This document shows, piece after piece, positions 1-11,075 of a DNA stretch of 64,000 bases. A program made the position numbers and the translations under genes. Numbering within the stretch: position 1 is the first letter of the stretch; the number at the start of each line of letters is the position of its first letter. Source of the DNA: Ceratorhiza oryzae-sativae (taxonomy: Eukaryota; Basidiomycota; Agaricomycetes; Cantharellales; Ceratobasidiaceae); the NCBI GenBank assembly GCA_030998015.1, contig JARWMV010000237.1, positions 124,001-188,000 on the forward strand, read 5' to 3'. Under the pieces are notes generated by a model, which saw only the letters and a list, made by a program, of their open reading frames with translations, was not told where the DNA came from and did not search any database.

Positions 1-470
1 CTCCATCAGCAGCACTGGCATAAATTACTTGCATGTCTCAAGAGACTGTCATCAGAGATGGTAACATTGTACCAGGGTGCAGCAGTTCAACCTCCTGCTG
101 ATACAAGCAATCAGAGACCAGATTGAAGGCCTGCTTGTTTTGTGCACAATGCAGGGCAATCAAAACTTGATGACAAGCCTTAGAGTAGCTGTTGAAGAAG
201 TTAGAGTTCAACTTGGAACTCTGTACCACTCTCCAATGTGCGTTGCACATGTCAGCTGTGTCTTGAAGGTTGCAGGTTCCATTTCTGGTCTTCATGCACT
301 CTCGAAACTGAGGTAAGTGTGATGGACAACTGTGTTTGCACTAAAAGCAGTACATCAGAAGCTTGGGGGACCCCTGCTCTTCTTGCCAACACTTGAGATA
401 CACATTGTAGTGCTTGTACACCTGAGAGTGCCAGGTCCTGAACAAGGCAGCTGAATCCACAACAAGCCCA
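1..470 (-). pseudogene. hAT transposase, N-terminal fragment
   Basis: Reading the minus strand from about 470 down to the window edge gives a run typical of the N-terminal part of fungal hAT transposases: a BED-like stretch with VYKHYNVYL and a following KLLMYCF, an RECMKTRNGT segment, then ALHCAQNKQAF and a VELLHPGT..PSLMTVS segment that in this family precedes the catalytic core. At least one in-frame stop (TAG after LLMYCF) breaks it, and the rest lies outside the window, so it is a decayed partial copy. The family call rests on recalled motif order of hAT proteins, not a search. Confidence 0.55.
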
Positions 471-610
471 TCAGCTTACAGTAAATACAAGTGGTTTCAG
501 GTGCATACCAATGATCTCATCATCACTATAGGGCCAAGCCTCAATGTCTGTAAGTGCATTAAGTCCATGACATTGTGAACATTGATGTCTGACAGGTGAA
601 GTTGGTATAG

Positions 611-986
611 TGTCAACGACGACAAGTCAGGCAACAAGGAAAATAGTAAGGAAATAAAGAACTTGTATTCGATGAGAGGTCAAGTTCTTGAGGGGTCCTC
701 TGCGAACTTGACCTGGTTTATATACATAGTACAAGCCACATCATAACAAACAAGTCCGTACAGTGAGTCACGACAGATAAGAGATAGAAGCAGTAGAAGC
801 GACTGCGGAACTGTGGAATTTCACATCGGAGTTGAAATACATCTTGGTTACTGGTCCGGAACATTCCCTGAGTCACATGACACAGATATACCATAAAAGG
901 CAAGTATGTTTTTGAAGATGATCTCATAAAATGTAGTAAATTGAGAAAATATTATAGAGTGGATATATGCGTGTCAGTTCATGACA
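611..986 (-). mobile_element. solo chromovirus LTR with 5-bp TSD
   Basis: A 376-bp LTR in minus orientation (TGTCAACGAC..ATGACA on the plus strand), of the same family as the LTRs at 4450, 11076, 13219, 13795, 19308 and 25872. It is flanked by a perfect 5-bp target duplication TATAG (606-610 and 987-991). Copy B carries the uninterrupted site (single CTATA at about 4374-4378). It keeps many CpGs, so it is one of the less decayed copies. Confidence 0.9.
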
Positions 987-1257
987 TATAGCAGGCATAT
1001 GTACACAAAAGAGATTGAATTTACTGTAACTAAAAGTCATGCTTGCACCTTGATTATATATACCAAAAAAAAGAACCTTGGCAAATGCCATCAAAGCCAG
1101 CGCCCTGACACACACCATGGCAGGATTTGTTAGGTCACTAATCTGGATGCTGAGTCACCTGAGTGGGACCTCCCAGAATAATCCAGCAACTGTAGGTATA
1201 ATTTCAAATTGACCTGGGCTATCCATGACCAAACCTGGGCTCCACCTGCAGATAGAT

Positions 1258-1360
1258 GCTGTGTTGACCCACAGTAAGGCTGTCCCATGTTAGACTCTGG
1301 TGGTGGGTTGGTGTGGAGCAGAGTCTAACATGGGACAGCCTTACTGTGGGTCAACACAGC
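1258..1360. repeat. 42-bp perfect palindrome, 19-bp loop
   Basis: Arms 1258-1299 and 1319-1360 are perfect reverse complements around a 19-bp GT-rich spacer (1300-1318). Each arm ends at the hAT-like terminus CAGAGTCTAACATGGGA, so two element ends face each other. The arms continue into the wider inverted repeat: beyond 1360 the pairing is interrupted by the large LTR and resumes after it. Confidence 0.85.
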
Positions 1361-2671
1361 TGTTATGGATCATTAACATTTTCTGTTATTTTAGTCTGCT
1401 CTGCCAACCTCAAGCAATGCCTCTGTAACTAAATTGTGAAATACTTGGATTTGTATGCGCTCCAAATTGTACTATTTTCCGTTCCATTAAATAGTACAAA
1501 TTTCCTGCTCTCCAACGCATATTTTATTAAGTTTTTATGATAAGATCTCAGAGAGATACAGAGGTTGCGATATTTCCTCTTATCAGGAGATATTGATTAA
1601 AACATCGCACCGCTCATATCTCGGCAACCGCTTACGCTATCAAGGCGATCTTGTGCTCTATCGATAGCTAATCTTCGGCGGTATCTGCTGCCCGAAGACC
1701 GTCGCGATCCACCGGATCCTTGCGCCGGAATGGCCTGAAGATCATTAGAATCTTACTGGACCATCAATCAAGATCTAATGACTCCAGTGAGTCAGGAGAG
1801 CTTCCCAAATTGATCCAGAAGCTTCTCTGACTCACTTTATGACTCACTGAGATGTAGCCTCTGTTCATTACATGTATATACTATGATAATGTGATCTACA
1901 AGCCAATAGCAGGTCTCAGATGCATCAATGCCTTTGATCCACACCCTGTCTTTACTCACTTATCCTATACTGGGCTAGGGTGTACCCCAAGTATAGCAGT
2001 ACTCTCTTTTGATGATCGCACTGGCATGCATGCATCTATTTGGCTCTGGAATGCCCTCCTCAGGGTATAAAAGGACCTCCTCTGAGGCCCTTCCAGACCA
2101 CCCTTCACTCCTCTACTCAACCCATACTGGTTATTGGTTTCCTTTTTCTCTTTCTATTTCTCTTGTCTGTGTGTGATTTCTTATATAACTAGTACTGAGG
2201 AATAAAGTACCATATTAGTTATATACTGTCTGAGTCATTGTATCTTATATACAGAGATATATAAGGATACAATATTGCCTGATTGAGTGTGACATTAAGT
2301 ACCAGCTATTAGAGGAAATCTAAGTACCTGTAGCTGAGGAAGTACATGCATTAGGCAGCCGACCATCTATCCTATAAGCTATTGCTTAAGTCTAGTATTA
2401 AGATTAGTATCAGTTAGTCCAAGCGACTAGGGCTGAACTACATTTAAGATATCTAAGGGAACCTGACCATAGTAGTCTTGCTCTTTATACCTGTAAATTA
2501 GTCAGTTTACACTGTGAAAGATTAAGACTACCTTGAGTGTTACTTGATTGCATTGCAACTACTTTGAGCCTTCTTACTCTAGTCTAAGAAGTATTGAGTA
2601 CGATTAGTGTATACTAACATATCTACATTTGCTTAAGGTCTAGATATATCAGTGTACCCTGACCTGTAACA
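1361..2671 (+). mobile_element. 1.3 kb solo LTR with 5-bp TSD
   Basis: The 1311-bp unit begins TGTTATGGATC and ends CCTGTAACA (TG..CA type), contains a TATA box (TATAAAAG, 2066-2073) and is flanked by a perfect 5-bp duplication ACAGC (1356-1360 and 2672-2676). The undisturbed site is present in copy A near 1253-1258. A second, truncated and strongly CpG-decayed copy lies inverted at 29579-30735. Length and ends suit an LTR retrotransposon; no internal region is present, so the superfamily is unknown. Confidence 0.85.
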
Positions 2672-2745
2672 ACAGCATCTATCTGCAGGTGGAGCTGGGG
2701 TTTTTCTCACAGATAGCCCAGGTCAATTTGAAATTATACCTACAG

Positions 2746-4166
2746 TAGAGGTGCTGTGCCAGGCTCCTGCAGCCAGAACTTGCCAGAATTCTGGCTAAAA
2801 TTCCAGCGAATTCCGGCGTGCCAGTTGCCAGTGCAGGTGCCAGAATAGCCTCAAGGGTGCCAGAGTCCTAGGCGGAGTCCTGCAGTACTGGCATACCTGC
2901 ATACCTGCATACCTGAATACTGGCACATTGTCACCTGTACACGACCACCACGGATTGCATATATTAAGCACTCATAAAATGCGCAAAATTCAGCGGATCA
3001 AATTGTACTTTACTTGATTACAAACGGTTAAGAAATGAGCAGTATCGGCGCAGAATCGTCTAAGAAAAATATTCAGGGGGATGCGCAGATGTTCAAGCTC
3101 GCTATCCTGAGCTCTAATTGGGGCGATATACATACTAATCGACTCGTCTCACTGAGAGGAATCGAATGCACATATTTTCATAATAAACGAACGCTTTCAT
3201 CGAAAGTTATCAGCGATATAAAGGGGGAAACCCCTGAACAGCGCCACAAGCGCTAGTGAAACCAGCTGTGCAAACCTCGCTCCCTTGCACGGAGTCGATG
3301 CGCATTATCATAAGGACTCTATATACCAAAAACCAGCCTGATTGAAGGTGATTTAGCTGGTGAAACTGGGGGAACAGCGCCCCTGATGCTGAAAACCCCC
3401 TGAAATGTGCCATGGACACCCACACAGTGCTATTCTGGCTTTCTTAGTATCACAGACAGATTCAGGGATGCTTATTGCCCTATCTCAGGTACCTGAAACA
3501 TCTGGAACAAGCTTATAACATAAATTTCCGACCATGTGCAGTGATTCTGCTGGGTTGACAGTGAGGTTGCCTGCACACACCCCGGTTCATAGTTATCCAG
3601 TCAATGTATTTACTAGATATAATGTCAGTAGGGGTTTTTCAAGCTCAGGAGAAAGGCTAGCTGGTCGGATAAGCTTCAAACAGCTTTCTTTGTGGTGAAA
3701 TAGCATGTGCGCATTTCCCAGAATATTTCCTGAGCATCAATTTGGAGCGAACTATGCGTTATCGAATTTTTTGCGCGGAGCAAATGACATATCTGTGATC
3801 TCCTGATTTTTGCGCATTTAATGAGCTACTTTGCGAGAGATTGTGGTGAGGTTTATGGCCCTGGAAATGTTGGCCACAAAGACCCGAACAAAAGAACTGC
3901 GTAAAATTTGCCAGAATGAATTTCGTATGAAATGTGCTCTATATCATTGGAATGCTCTCTCTTCTGCGCATCTAATGAGCTATTACACAACTTGATGTGG
4001 TGAGTTCTGACCATAGCCAGTTGCAGGAGTCCCGGGATTCTGGCATGCTCCTGCACCTGCCAGAATTCTGGCACAGACTCCGGCAACTGGCAAGCCAGTG
4101 CCAGTGCCAGTGCCAGAATGGCCAAAAAGCGCAGGAGTCCTGCAAAGTTCTGGCACAGCTTCTCTA
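2746..4166 (+). mobile_element. non-autonomous hAT element, copy 1
   Basis: The 1421-bp element has imperfect terminal inverted repeats (left TAGAGGTGCTGTGCCAG, right as reverse complement TAGAGAAGCTGTGCCAG) and a perfect 8-bp target duplication ACCTACAG (2738-2745 and 4167-4174). YARNG ends and an 8-bp duplication are hAT hallmarks. Subterminal regions are crowded with CCAGAATTCTGGC-like palindromes. No transposase is visible; the only longer frame is a 73-codon ORF at 3035-3256. A near-identical copy lies inverted at 28140-29578. Confidence 0.85.
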
Positions 4167-4449
4167 ACCTACAGTTGCTGGATTATTCTGGGAGGTCCCA
4201 CTCAGGTGATTCAGCATCCAGATTAGTGACCTAACAAATCCCACCATGGTGTGCATTGGGGCACCAGCTTTGATGGCATTTGCCAAGGTTCTTTTTTTTG
4301 GTATATATACTTGAGGTGTAAGCACCACTTTTAGTTACAGTAAATTCAATCTCTTTTGTGTACATATGCCTGCTATACCAACTTCACCTGTCAGACATCA
4401 ATGTTTGCAATGTCATGGCCTTTATGTGCTTATGGACATTGAGGCTTGC

Positions 4450-4809
4450 TGTCACAAACTGACATGCATATATCCATTCTATAATATTTTCTTGATTTAT
4501 TACATTTTATGAGATCATTTTCAAAACATACTTGCCTTTTATGGTATACCTGTGTCATGTGACTCAAAGTATGTTCTGGACCAATGACCAAGATGTATTT
4601 CAACTCTGATGTGAAATTCCACAGCTCTGCAGTTGCTTCTATCTCTGATTGGTCATGACTCACTGTATGGACTTGTTTGTCATGATGTGGCTTGTATCAT
4701 ATATAAACCAGGTCAAGTTTGCAGAGGACTCCTCAAGAACTTGACCTCTCATCAAATACAAGTTCTTTTCTTATCATTTTCCTCATTGCCTGACTTGTTG
4801 TCATTGACA
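4450..4809 (+). repeat. 5' LTR of element 1
   Basis: It starts TGTCACAAACTGACATGCAT and ends TCATTGACA, with a TATA-like ATATATAAA near 4699-4707. The sequence CAAGAACTTGACCT (4734-4747), about 30 bp after the TATA box, is the exact complement of the primer-binding site just after the LTR. The 5' flank is copy B of the hAT repeat. Confidence 0.85.
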
Positions 4810-4811
4810 TC

Positions 4812-4825
4812 AGGTCAAGTTCTTG
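4812..4825 (+). promoter_or_regulatory. primer-binding site, self-priming type
   Basis: AGGTCAAGTTCTTG follows the LTR by two bases and pairs 14 of 14 with CAAGAACTTGACCT inside the LTR (4734-4747). This is the arrangement of self-priming elements such as Tf1, in which the mRNA 5' end folds back as the reverse-transcription primer. No tRNA-like PBS was recognised. Confidence 0.6.
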
Positions 4826-5159
4826 TTCAATTGTAAGTCTCAGTGTTGCCTGGGATACATCTGGAACACCATCAGTGTTGTCTTGAGATAACACTCTGCT
4901 GCCTTCCCCAATCCCACTCCACCTATCCACAGCCACAAGACATTGTTGCCCTATACATGCCTCTGTGAAATCTTGCATACCTATATCAGTTGAAGTGCTA
5001 TCAGTCCTTGCAGATGCAGCAGCTCACTGACCAAAGGTTGGGTCCCTCACACATTGTAACAAGCTTCAGTTCTCTGATCTCTTTCATTGACAAGAGGTGG
5101 GGTCAGTTGTTGCCCTTAAGTAGCTGAGCAACAGAGGTCACCTTCCTACTCCAATAGAC

Positions 5160-6128
5160 TTGGGAAAGGGTCTATCTTTTCTTGTTCTGTCTTGCTCTTG
5201 CTCAAGTACACCTCTGACAGAACGCATGGCCCCCAGTGGCACAACCCTTTACAGAAGACCAGCACTGCCATTTGTGTGGGTGGTTCAGACACCTGTCTAT
5301 CCACTGCTTCACTCTCAACTCAGTCAAAGACAGCCTTGAAGAGGCTGGGCACATCAATTTTAACCATGTGAAAATCATCAAAGTCTGTCCCTAGAAAGTC
5401 AGACAAGCCCAACAAGCCTTTGTTACTAAGCTGGGTGCCCCTGAGTGCAAAATTTGCCATCAGGCAAACAGAGCCACCTCCCTAGCATGCTGTCCTTACT
5501 GTCCTAAGGACAAATTCTTATACTACTACATTATCCCCTGTCACCAGCTATGAGCTGGAGAACCTTGGCCAACAGCTCCTTTGTCACCTACTAGATACCA
5601 TCAAAAATTTCCAAGACAGGTATCATCATTACTGTAATAGGTATGAAGAAACTTGTGAAAAATTCCATGAAGCCAAGGCCTGCTGCACATACCTAACTGA
5701 GCAGTTGCACAAACACCAGGAGGACTATCTATCCCTCCTCCATAACCATCTTGAACTACAAGCACTAGTCCAAGAAACAACTAGACCCTGCAAGTACACC
5801 TTCCCTACCTTCTCAATTCCTTCAGACCTCCCTCATCCTATCTTTCTAAGTGGCACAGGCTTGCCAATTCAGGAAGAAGCACCCCTTCCAGCAGCCCAAA
5901 TTGATTTTCCCCAAGGAAGCACTCCTTCAGGACCAAACTAAACTGAAGAGGGTGGTACCACTGTATTGCTGCCAGGACACCAAGAGTTGGGACTTGGATG
6001 ATATGTGGCTGAGATTTGGGGGGATTGGAAACTTTGAAATTTATAGAATTGTGCAGGGAACAGAAACCTTCTGGTACCAAAACAACTCTCAATTCCCTGT
6101 AATTGCCTATCACCTCTGTTGCTCCTAG
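5160..6128 (+). pseudogene. decayed pre-gag ORF of element 1
   Basis: This is the degenerate counterpart of the ORF pair at 20005-20945. Fragments in shifting frames encode a region like the zinc-knuckle protein (5220-5550), then a segment ending in HQEDYLSLLHNHL (about 5640-5941), then a YCCQDTKSWDLD segment (about 5970-6128). Frameshifts and stops prevent one continuous product. Its presence in both elements shows the extra coding region is ancestral to the family. Confidence 0.5.
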
Positions 6129-6151
6129 AATTTATCTGAAACATCCCTGAA

Positions 6152-8215
6152 ATGGCATCACAAACCCCTGCCCCTGCTTGGGCAAATATGTCTGATGGAG
6201 AGAAAGTGATCTATATGCTTCAGTCAATGGACAAATTGCAAGAGCAAACCAACAACCTCCAAAATGATATTGGAGATGTCAAACATAATAATAAAACCTA
6301 CACAGATTCGCTTGAAGCAAAACTCACAACAAACCAGACAAAGATAGACACCAATGTGGCTGGGCTGGCCACCAATGTTAACAACCTAGTTGGCATGTTA
6401 GCAATACTCCAAACCACTATCATGTGCATTGAAGCACAAATCAATACCTCCTCAGGTGGCTCAGGTGCCACCCAAGTACAACCCTTCTCCAGTGTGACCC
6501 AGCCACAACCAGCAACCACCACTACCTCTAGCAGATCAACTGCAAAAGTTAAAATGGCTGCTCCCCCAAAATTTGATGGCATGAAGCATGAAGACACCAT
6601 TTCATTTAGAATTGCATGTGCTCAATACATCAACACAAACATGAGTGGGCACTCTGCTGATCAGGTGGTTGCCTTTATCACATCTTATCTTGAAGGGTCC
6701 ACTGCCAAATGGGTCAACTCATTTGAGGAATTCGAAATCCTAAACCCTGGAACCAGTCCCATGGCTTCATGATGTTAACCTGTTTTGGCAAGAATTTACT
6801 ACCAGTTATGGAGACTTAAACTGCACTGAAAATAACCACAATAAATGGCAGAAATTGAAACAATCCAAGACAGTCCAAGACTATCTCACCCTATTCAACT
6901 TATACTCAACTGGGCTCAATTACAATGATGCAGCCATGTGTGACCAATTCTATGATGGCTTATCATCCAATGTAACAGACAGCATGGTGGCCCAAAACTA
7001 TGATCCCTGCACTAAAACCTTCGCCCAGCTCACTCAGCAGGCCCTGGAAATTGACTGCCACCTCATCTTGTTTGGTAGCAAAAGGATGTCCCATGGAGGC
7101 AACAAGTCTAGCAGCAATAATGCCTTGTCCAGTGAGCCAACAACTACCCAAAGCAATCCCCCAAGGGAAAAGTTCAGGAATGGGGAGCAGGTATCTCTGG
7201 GACTCTGGGACATGCGGATTTTCCAAATGATATGTTAGGATGTATTGTCCTTATACTCACAGCATCAGTTCTTTGTTTCTAGTACATGTTGTACTCATCT
7301 CATGTAGTTGGATTTCATGTAAATTTTAGTATGCTTCAACTGATAAATTTAAGTATATAGTGGCTGTACTTATGTCTACATCTGGATTTGCCCCACACAA
7401 CACGCTTGAGGGCAGTCTGATGTGCAATGGTGGAGTAGTTTGATGACATGATGCCATTGTGGAGCTTGCTTTGACTTGCAGTTCTACCAATGTCTGGCAT
7501 TAAGCATTGTGCACCCAAGCAAGTGCACAAGTAATCACATGCAGGGGTATTTTGTAGCATATAGCCCCTTTGAGCATGAGGGGACAAAAACTCAGTGGCT
7601 GCATGAGGAAATTGATCAAATGGGAAATAATGTTATCCATATATGGTAAATTTGAACTCTTCCTAAAGGGGAAAGTTGGAGCTAGGTAAATAACAAAAAA
7701 TTGACTATATGATGTCCAGATTAGGAAGTTGCCATAATGGGCAGTACTAGAAATTAGTCCTCAGAACCAGGCATAGTAAATTCAGTACCATGAGATTAGT
7801 ATGCCCTGTACTAACTTCAGCATACTAACATATCATACTTAATTTTTGCATGTTTTCTGCATGTAGAGTATACAATATCAAGGATGGCAAGGCAGTAAAG
7901 GGCCAAATTGTGGCCATTGGGCCCAATGCCAAAGGTTTCACAGTTCCTACTGTCTGTTATGATGGTAGCAACTGGAATGTCCAAGAGTCCTTTAAGGACA
8001 TAAAGAAGGATAATCACCTGCTGGCAGCCCCCAAGGCAAAAGACCCAGCCGTGATGGACCTGGATAGTGCAGGGAAAGGAAAGGGGACAAATACCTGCTA
8101 CAACTGTGGAGGGCACAGCCATATTGCTGCCAAATGTCCCTCAGCCAAGATGTCAGGATACAAGGTGGTTGTAGAGGATGTAGAAACAACTGACAAGGAG
8201 TTGGTAAAAGAATGA
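6152..8215 (+). pseudogene. gag of element 1 (interrupted)
   Basis: It encodes the gypsy-type Gag: an N-terminal coiled region (LQSMDKLQEQTNNL), the capsid-like part (SADQVVAFITSYLEGSTAKW, later TVQDYLTLFNLY) and a CCHC zinc knuckle (CYNCGGHSHIAAKC, about 8095-8136). Compared with the intact Gag at 20969-22357 it has a 2-nt deletion near 6755 and a 672-676 bp insertion after 7190. The final TGA (8213-8215) overlaps the pol ATG (8212-8214). Confidence 0.8.
7191..7866 (+). mobile_element. insertion in gag of element 1
   Basis: Element 2 reads straight across this point, so the extra sequence is an insertion or an unspliced intron-like segment. It can be read as a GT..AG segment (7191-7866) or as a 672-bp insert flanked by GTAT on each side (7191-7194 and 7867-7870 region). 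No clear terminal inverted repeats or transposase are visible; minus-strand ORF 7336-7587 is not recognised. Confidence 0.55.
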
Positions 8216-10802
8216 GCTCAAACCATGCCAGGGGGGTGGTCTTGGGCACTATGTTACAAAGTGTGCAGAATGAAAATAAAAATATGGAAATGGAATGTAT
8301 GTCATTAGGAAACCAATCACAACTTCAGTTTTTCTTTCATGCTTTTCCTCTGCACACAACCCCCAAACACAAGTCTGCATACAATATGAAAAAGTTCAAT
8401 GGATGGGCCATGATTGATTCAGGGGCCACATCAGTATTTATACATGAAGACCTTGTTAAACAATATTGTATCCCTATTGTTGCCCTCAAAACACCCAAGA
8501 AACTACAAGTAATTGATGGAAGGGAGATTGACTCTGGGTCTGTGACCCACTATTGTGCCTTTGAGTTGTGCATTAAGGAGCACCAAGAGATTCTCAGTGC
8601 TTATGTTGTGAACATTGGCAAGAATGATTTAGTCCTGGGCATGTCATGGCTCAAATTCCATAATCCCAACATTGATTGGGATGGAAAAGACATGAAATTC
8701 AACTTGCCAGTATGCTTAAAGCATTGCATCATCAAACCCCTACATGTGCAGGCCAATGAACCCAAGGAGCTCCAGTTGGACACTTTAGACTTGCTCCCAG
8801 CAAAATACAAAGAATTCAAGAAAATATTTGCTGAAGAAGACAATGTCCAGCCATTACCACCTCATAGAAAGTGGGATATGGAGATAGACTTAAAACCAGA
8901 TGCTAAGCCAAGGCATGGTCCCATATATAGTGTAGGCATCAAAGAAGATGCAGAATTGCACAAGACCCTGGACTGCCAGTTGAAAGCAGGGCATATTAGA
9001 CCCTCAAGGTCACCAATGGCATCCCCTGTCATATTTGTTAAAAAGAAGAATGGGAAGCTGTGCATGTGCATCAACTACTGGCAGCTAAATGAGATGACTG
9101 TCTCCAATGTATACCCACTCCTATGCATCAATGATATTGTGGAGACCCTGCATGGGGCAAAGATATTCACCAAGTTTGATTTAAAGTGGGGTTTTAATCT
9201 TATACAGATTCGGGAAGGAGACAAATGGAAAGCTGCTTTTAAGACCAAGTACAGGTTGTATGAGCCCTTAGTCATGCAATTTGGCTGGAAGAACACACTG
9301 GGGACCTTTATGGCTATGATCCAAGAGGAATTCCAAGACATTGAGGGCATCTATGTTGTAATTTATATGGATGACATACTAGTGTTCTCCAAAACCCAAG
9401 AAGAGCATGATGAACACATCAGAGAAGTCTTGGGTTGTCTTCAAAAGGCTGGCTTATACTGTGCTCTGGAGAAATGTGTTTTTGATGTCACCAAAGTTGA
9501 TTACCTGGGAATAGTAGTGACCCCCCAGGGGATTAAAGTAGACCCAGCCAAGGTTGAAAAGGCTGTTGAATGGCCAACCCCTACAAACCCAACCAAAGTC
9601 CTGGAAGGGTTGGGGTTTGCAAATTGGTTAAGGCACTTCATAAAGGACTTTTCAAAAATTACAAAATGTCTTTATGAATTAGTCAAGAAGGATGTAAAGT
9701 GGGAATGGACAGAGGAGAGGGATTGGGCATGGAACTTACTGAAGCACAAACTAAAGGAAGCCCCCCTCCTAATTCAGCCAGAGCCTAATAAACCATTTAT
9801 TCTGGAGACAGACACCTCAGGCTATGCCACAGGTGCTGTATTATTGCAATACAGAGAAGATGGAATGCTCCACCCAATCTCCTACTACTCCAAAGCAATG
9901 GTCCTGGCAGAAAGGAACTATGATATCTACAACAAAGAAATGCTGGCAATTATAAAGGCCCTCAAACACTGGCATCACTTGCTAGAAGGGGCTGAACACC
10001 CAGTAAACATTGTTTGTGATCACAAAAATTTGGAGTATTGGAAGACAAATCAGCCACTGAATGGCCAAGTCACATGATGGCATGAGTTCCTATCCAGATT
10101 TGAATTCAAGATTCTATACATTGAAGGGGCAAAGAATGGCTAGGCAGACATACTCTCTAGGCTGTCAAGGCACATCCCTAAAGAGGGGAGTGAGAGCCAA
10201 GCTCTGCTTGTGCAAAACCAATTTTTGGAGCTAAAGGCATTGTGGCTACAAGCAATCACACCAGACCATGACCTGGAACAACTCATTAGGGATGTGATCC
10301 CAGGGGACAAGCACCTATCAAAAGTGCTGAAAGCCTTAGATGATAATGAGAAGGTCAAAAATTGGGAATGGGATGAAGGACTCTTATGATGCAAGGGCCA
10401 AATCTTTGTCCTGAATAATAAAGAACTCCACAAGCTGGTCAGTGAAAGTCATCATGATAACCCAGCAGCAGGACACCCAGGGCAGTTCAGAACATATGAA
10501 CTGTTAAACCACAAATACGCATGGTTGTCGATGAAAAAATCAGTCAATGAATATGTCATGCATTGCAAATCCTGTATCAGGAACAAGCACAGCAACCAAG
10601 TTCCCCCAAGGCTCTTAAACCCAATACCAGCACCAGAAAAGCCTTGGGAGGAAATCACCTATGACCTGATCGCTGGGCTACCCCTGTCAGAAGGGTTTGA
10701 TGCTATATTTACAGTTGTTGACTGGCTGACAAAAATGGTCCACTTAATTCCATGTCAATCAGAAGCCAGCACTATGAATTGCGCAAACTTGTTAAGGATG
10801 TG
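8212..10802 (+). pseudogene. pol of element 1 (PR-RT-RNase H, partial integrase)
   Basis: An open frame of 621 codons runs 8212-10077. Order: aspartic protease (MIDSGATSVFIHEDLV, about 8411-8458), reverse transcriptase with intact YMDD (9364-9375), and RNase H (ETDTSGYATGAVLLQ, about 9808). A TGA at 10075, TAG at 10141 and TGA at 10387 interrupt it; the integrase HHCC zinc region and the first catalytic part (TYDLIAGLP, VVDWLTKM) follow up to 10792. The rest of integrase and the chromodomain are missing. RT looks catalytically competent on sequence; the element does not. Confidence 0.85.
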
Positions 10803-11075
10803 ATGCAGGAACTTTGCTGAAAATCAGCACCTGCATGCAGAAATTGGTCAATATTTGGCCATTCCCACCCCTGCCCCTGCCCCTGCACATGGGAATGTGG
10901 AATGTCAGCAGAATTCTGGCATGTGCAGGAATGCCTGCAATGCCAAAATTCTGGCAGAATGCAGGCACACAGGGAGAGCAAGAATGCAAGAAGGGCAAGA
11001 ATGTGAACACATGAGAACGCAAGAATGCAGGAATGTAGGAATATTTATGCATTGTAGCATGTATATGATGCATAT
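10793..11075. repeat. unrelated insert replacing 3' end of pol
   Basis: From the AAGGATGTGATGC at about 10793 onward the sequence no longer matches element 2 and resembles small non-autonomous repeats (CAGAATTCTGGCATG, repeated GCAAGAATGCAGG motifs, CCCCTGCCCCTGC runs). The 13-bp AAGGATGTGATGC start recurs inverted at about 17470-17484. It runs up to the 3' LTR. Confidence 0.45.

Larger units (their letters stand above)
1..1299 (-). repeat. hAT-type repeat, copy A (inverted arm)
   Basis: This segment, minus the LTR at 611-986, is the reverse complement of the sequence interrupted between 1319 and 4449. Its outer end (..CCATGTTAGACTCTG at 1299) reads inward as CAGAGTCTAACATGGGA, which fits the hAT terminal consensus YARNG. 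It carries the transposase fragment at its left. Because it lacks the insertions found in copy B, it gives the empty-site sequence for two of them. Confidence 0.7.
1319..4449 (+). repeat. hAT-type repeat, copy B with nested insertions
   Basis: This is the plus-strand partner of copy A. It starts at the hAT-like terminus (1319), is interrupted by the 1.3 kb LTR (1361-2671) and by a non-autonomous hAT element (2746-4166), and is cut off at 4450 by the 5' LTR of a gypsy element before the transposase-coding part is reached. Remaining segments are 1319-1360, 2672-2745 and 4167-4449, all alignable to copy A. Confidence 0.75.

Noticed and set aside
3035..3256. 73-codon ORF inside the non-autonomous hAT element, conserved in the second copy (29068-29289)
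   Set aside because: The two copies are near-identical along their whole length including non-coding parts, so conservation reflects recent duplication and says nothing about coding.
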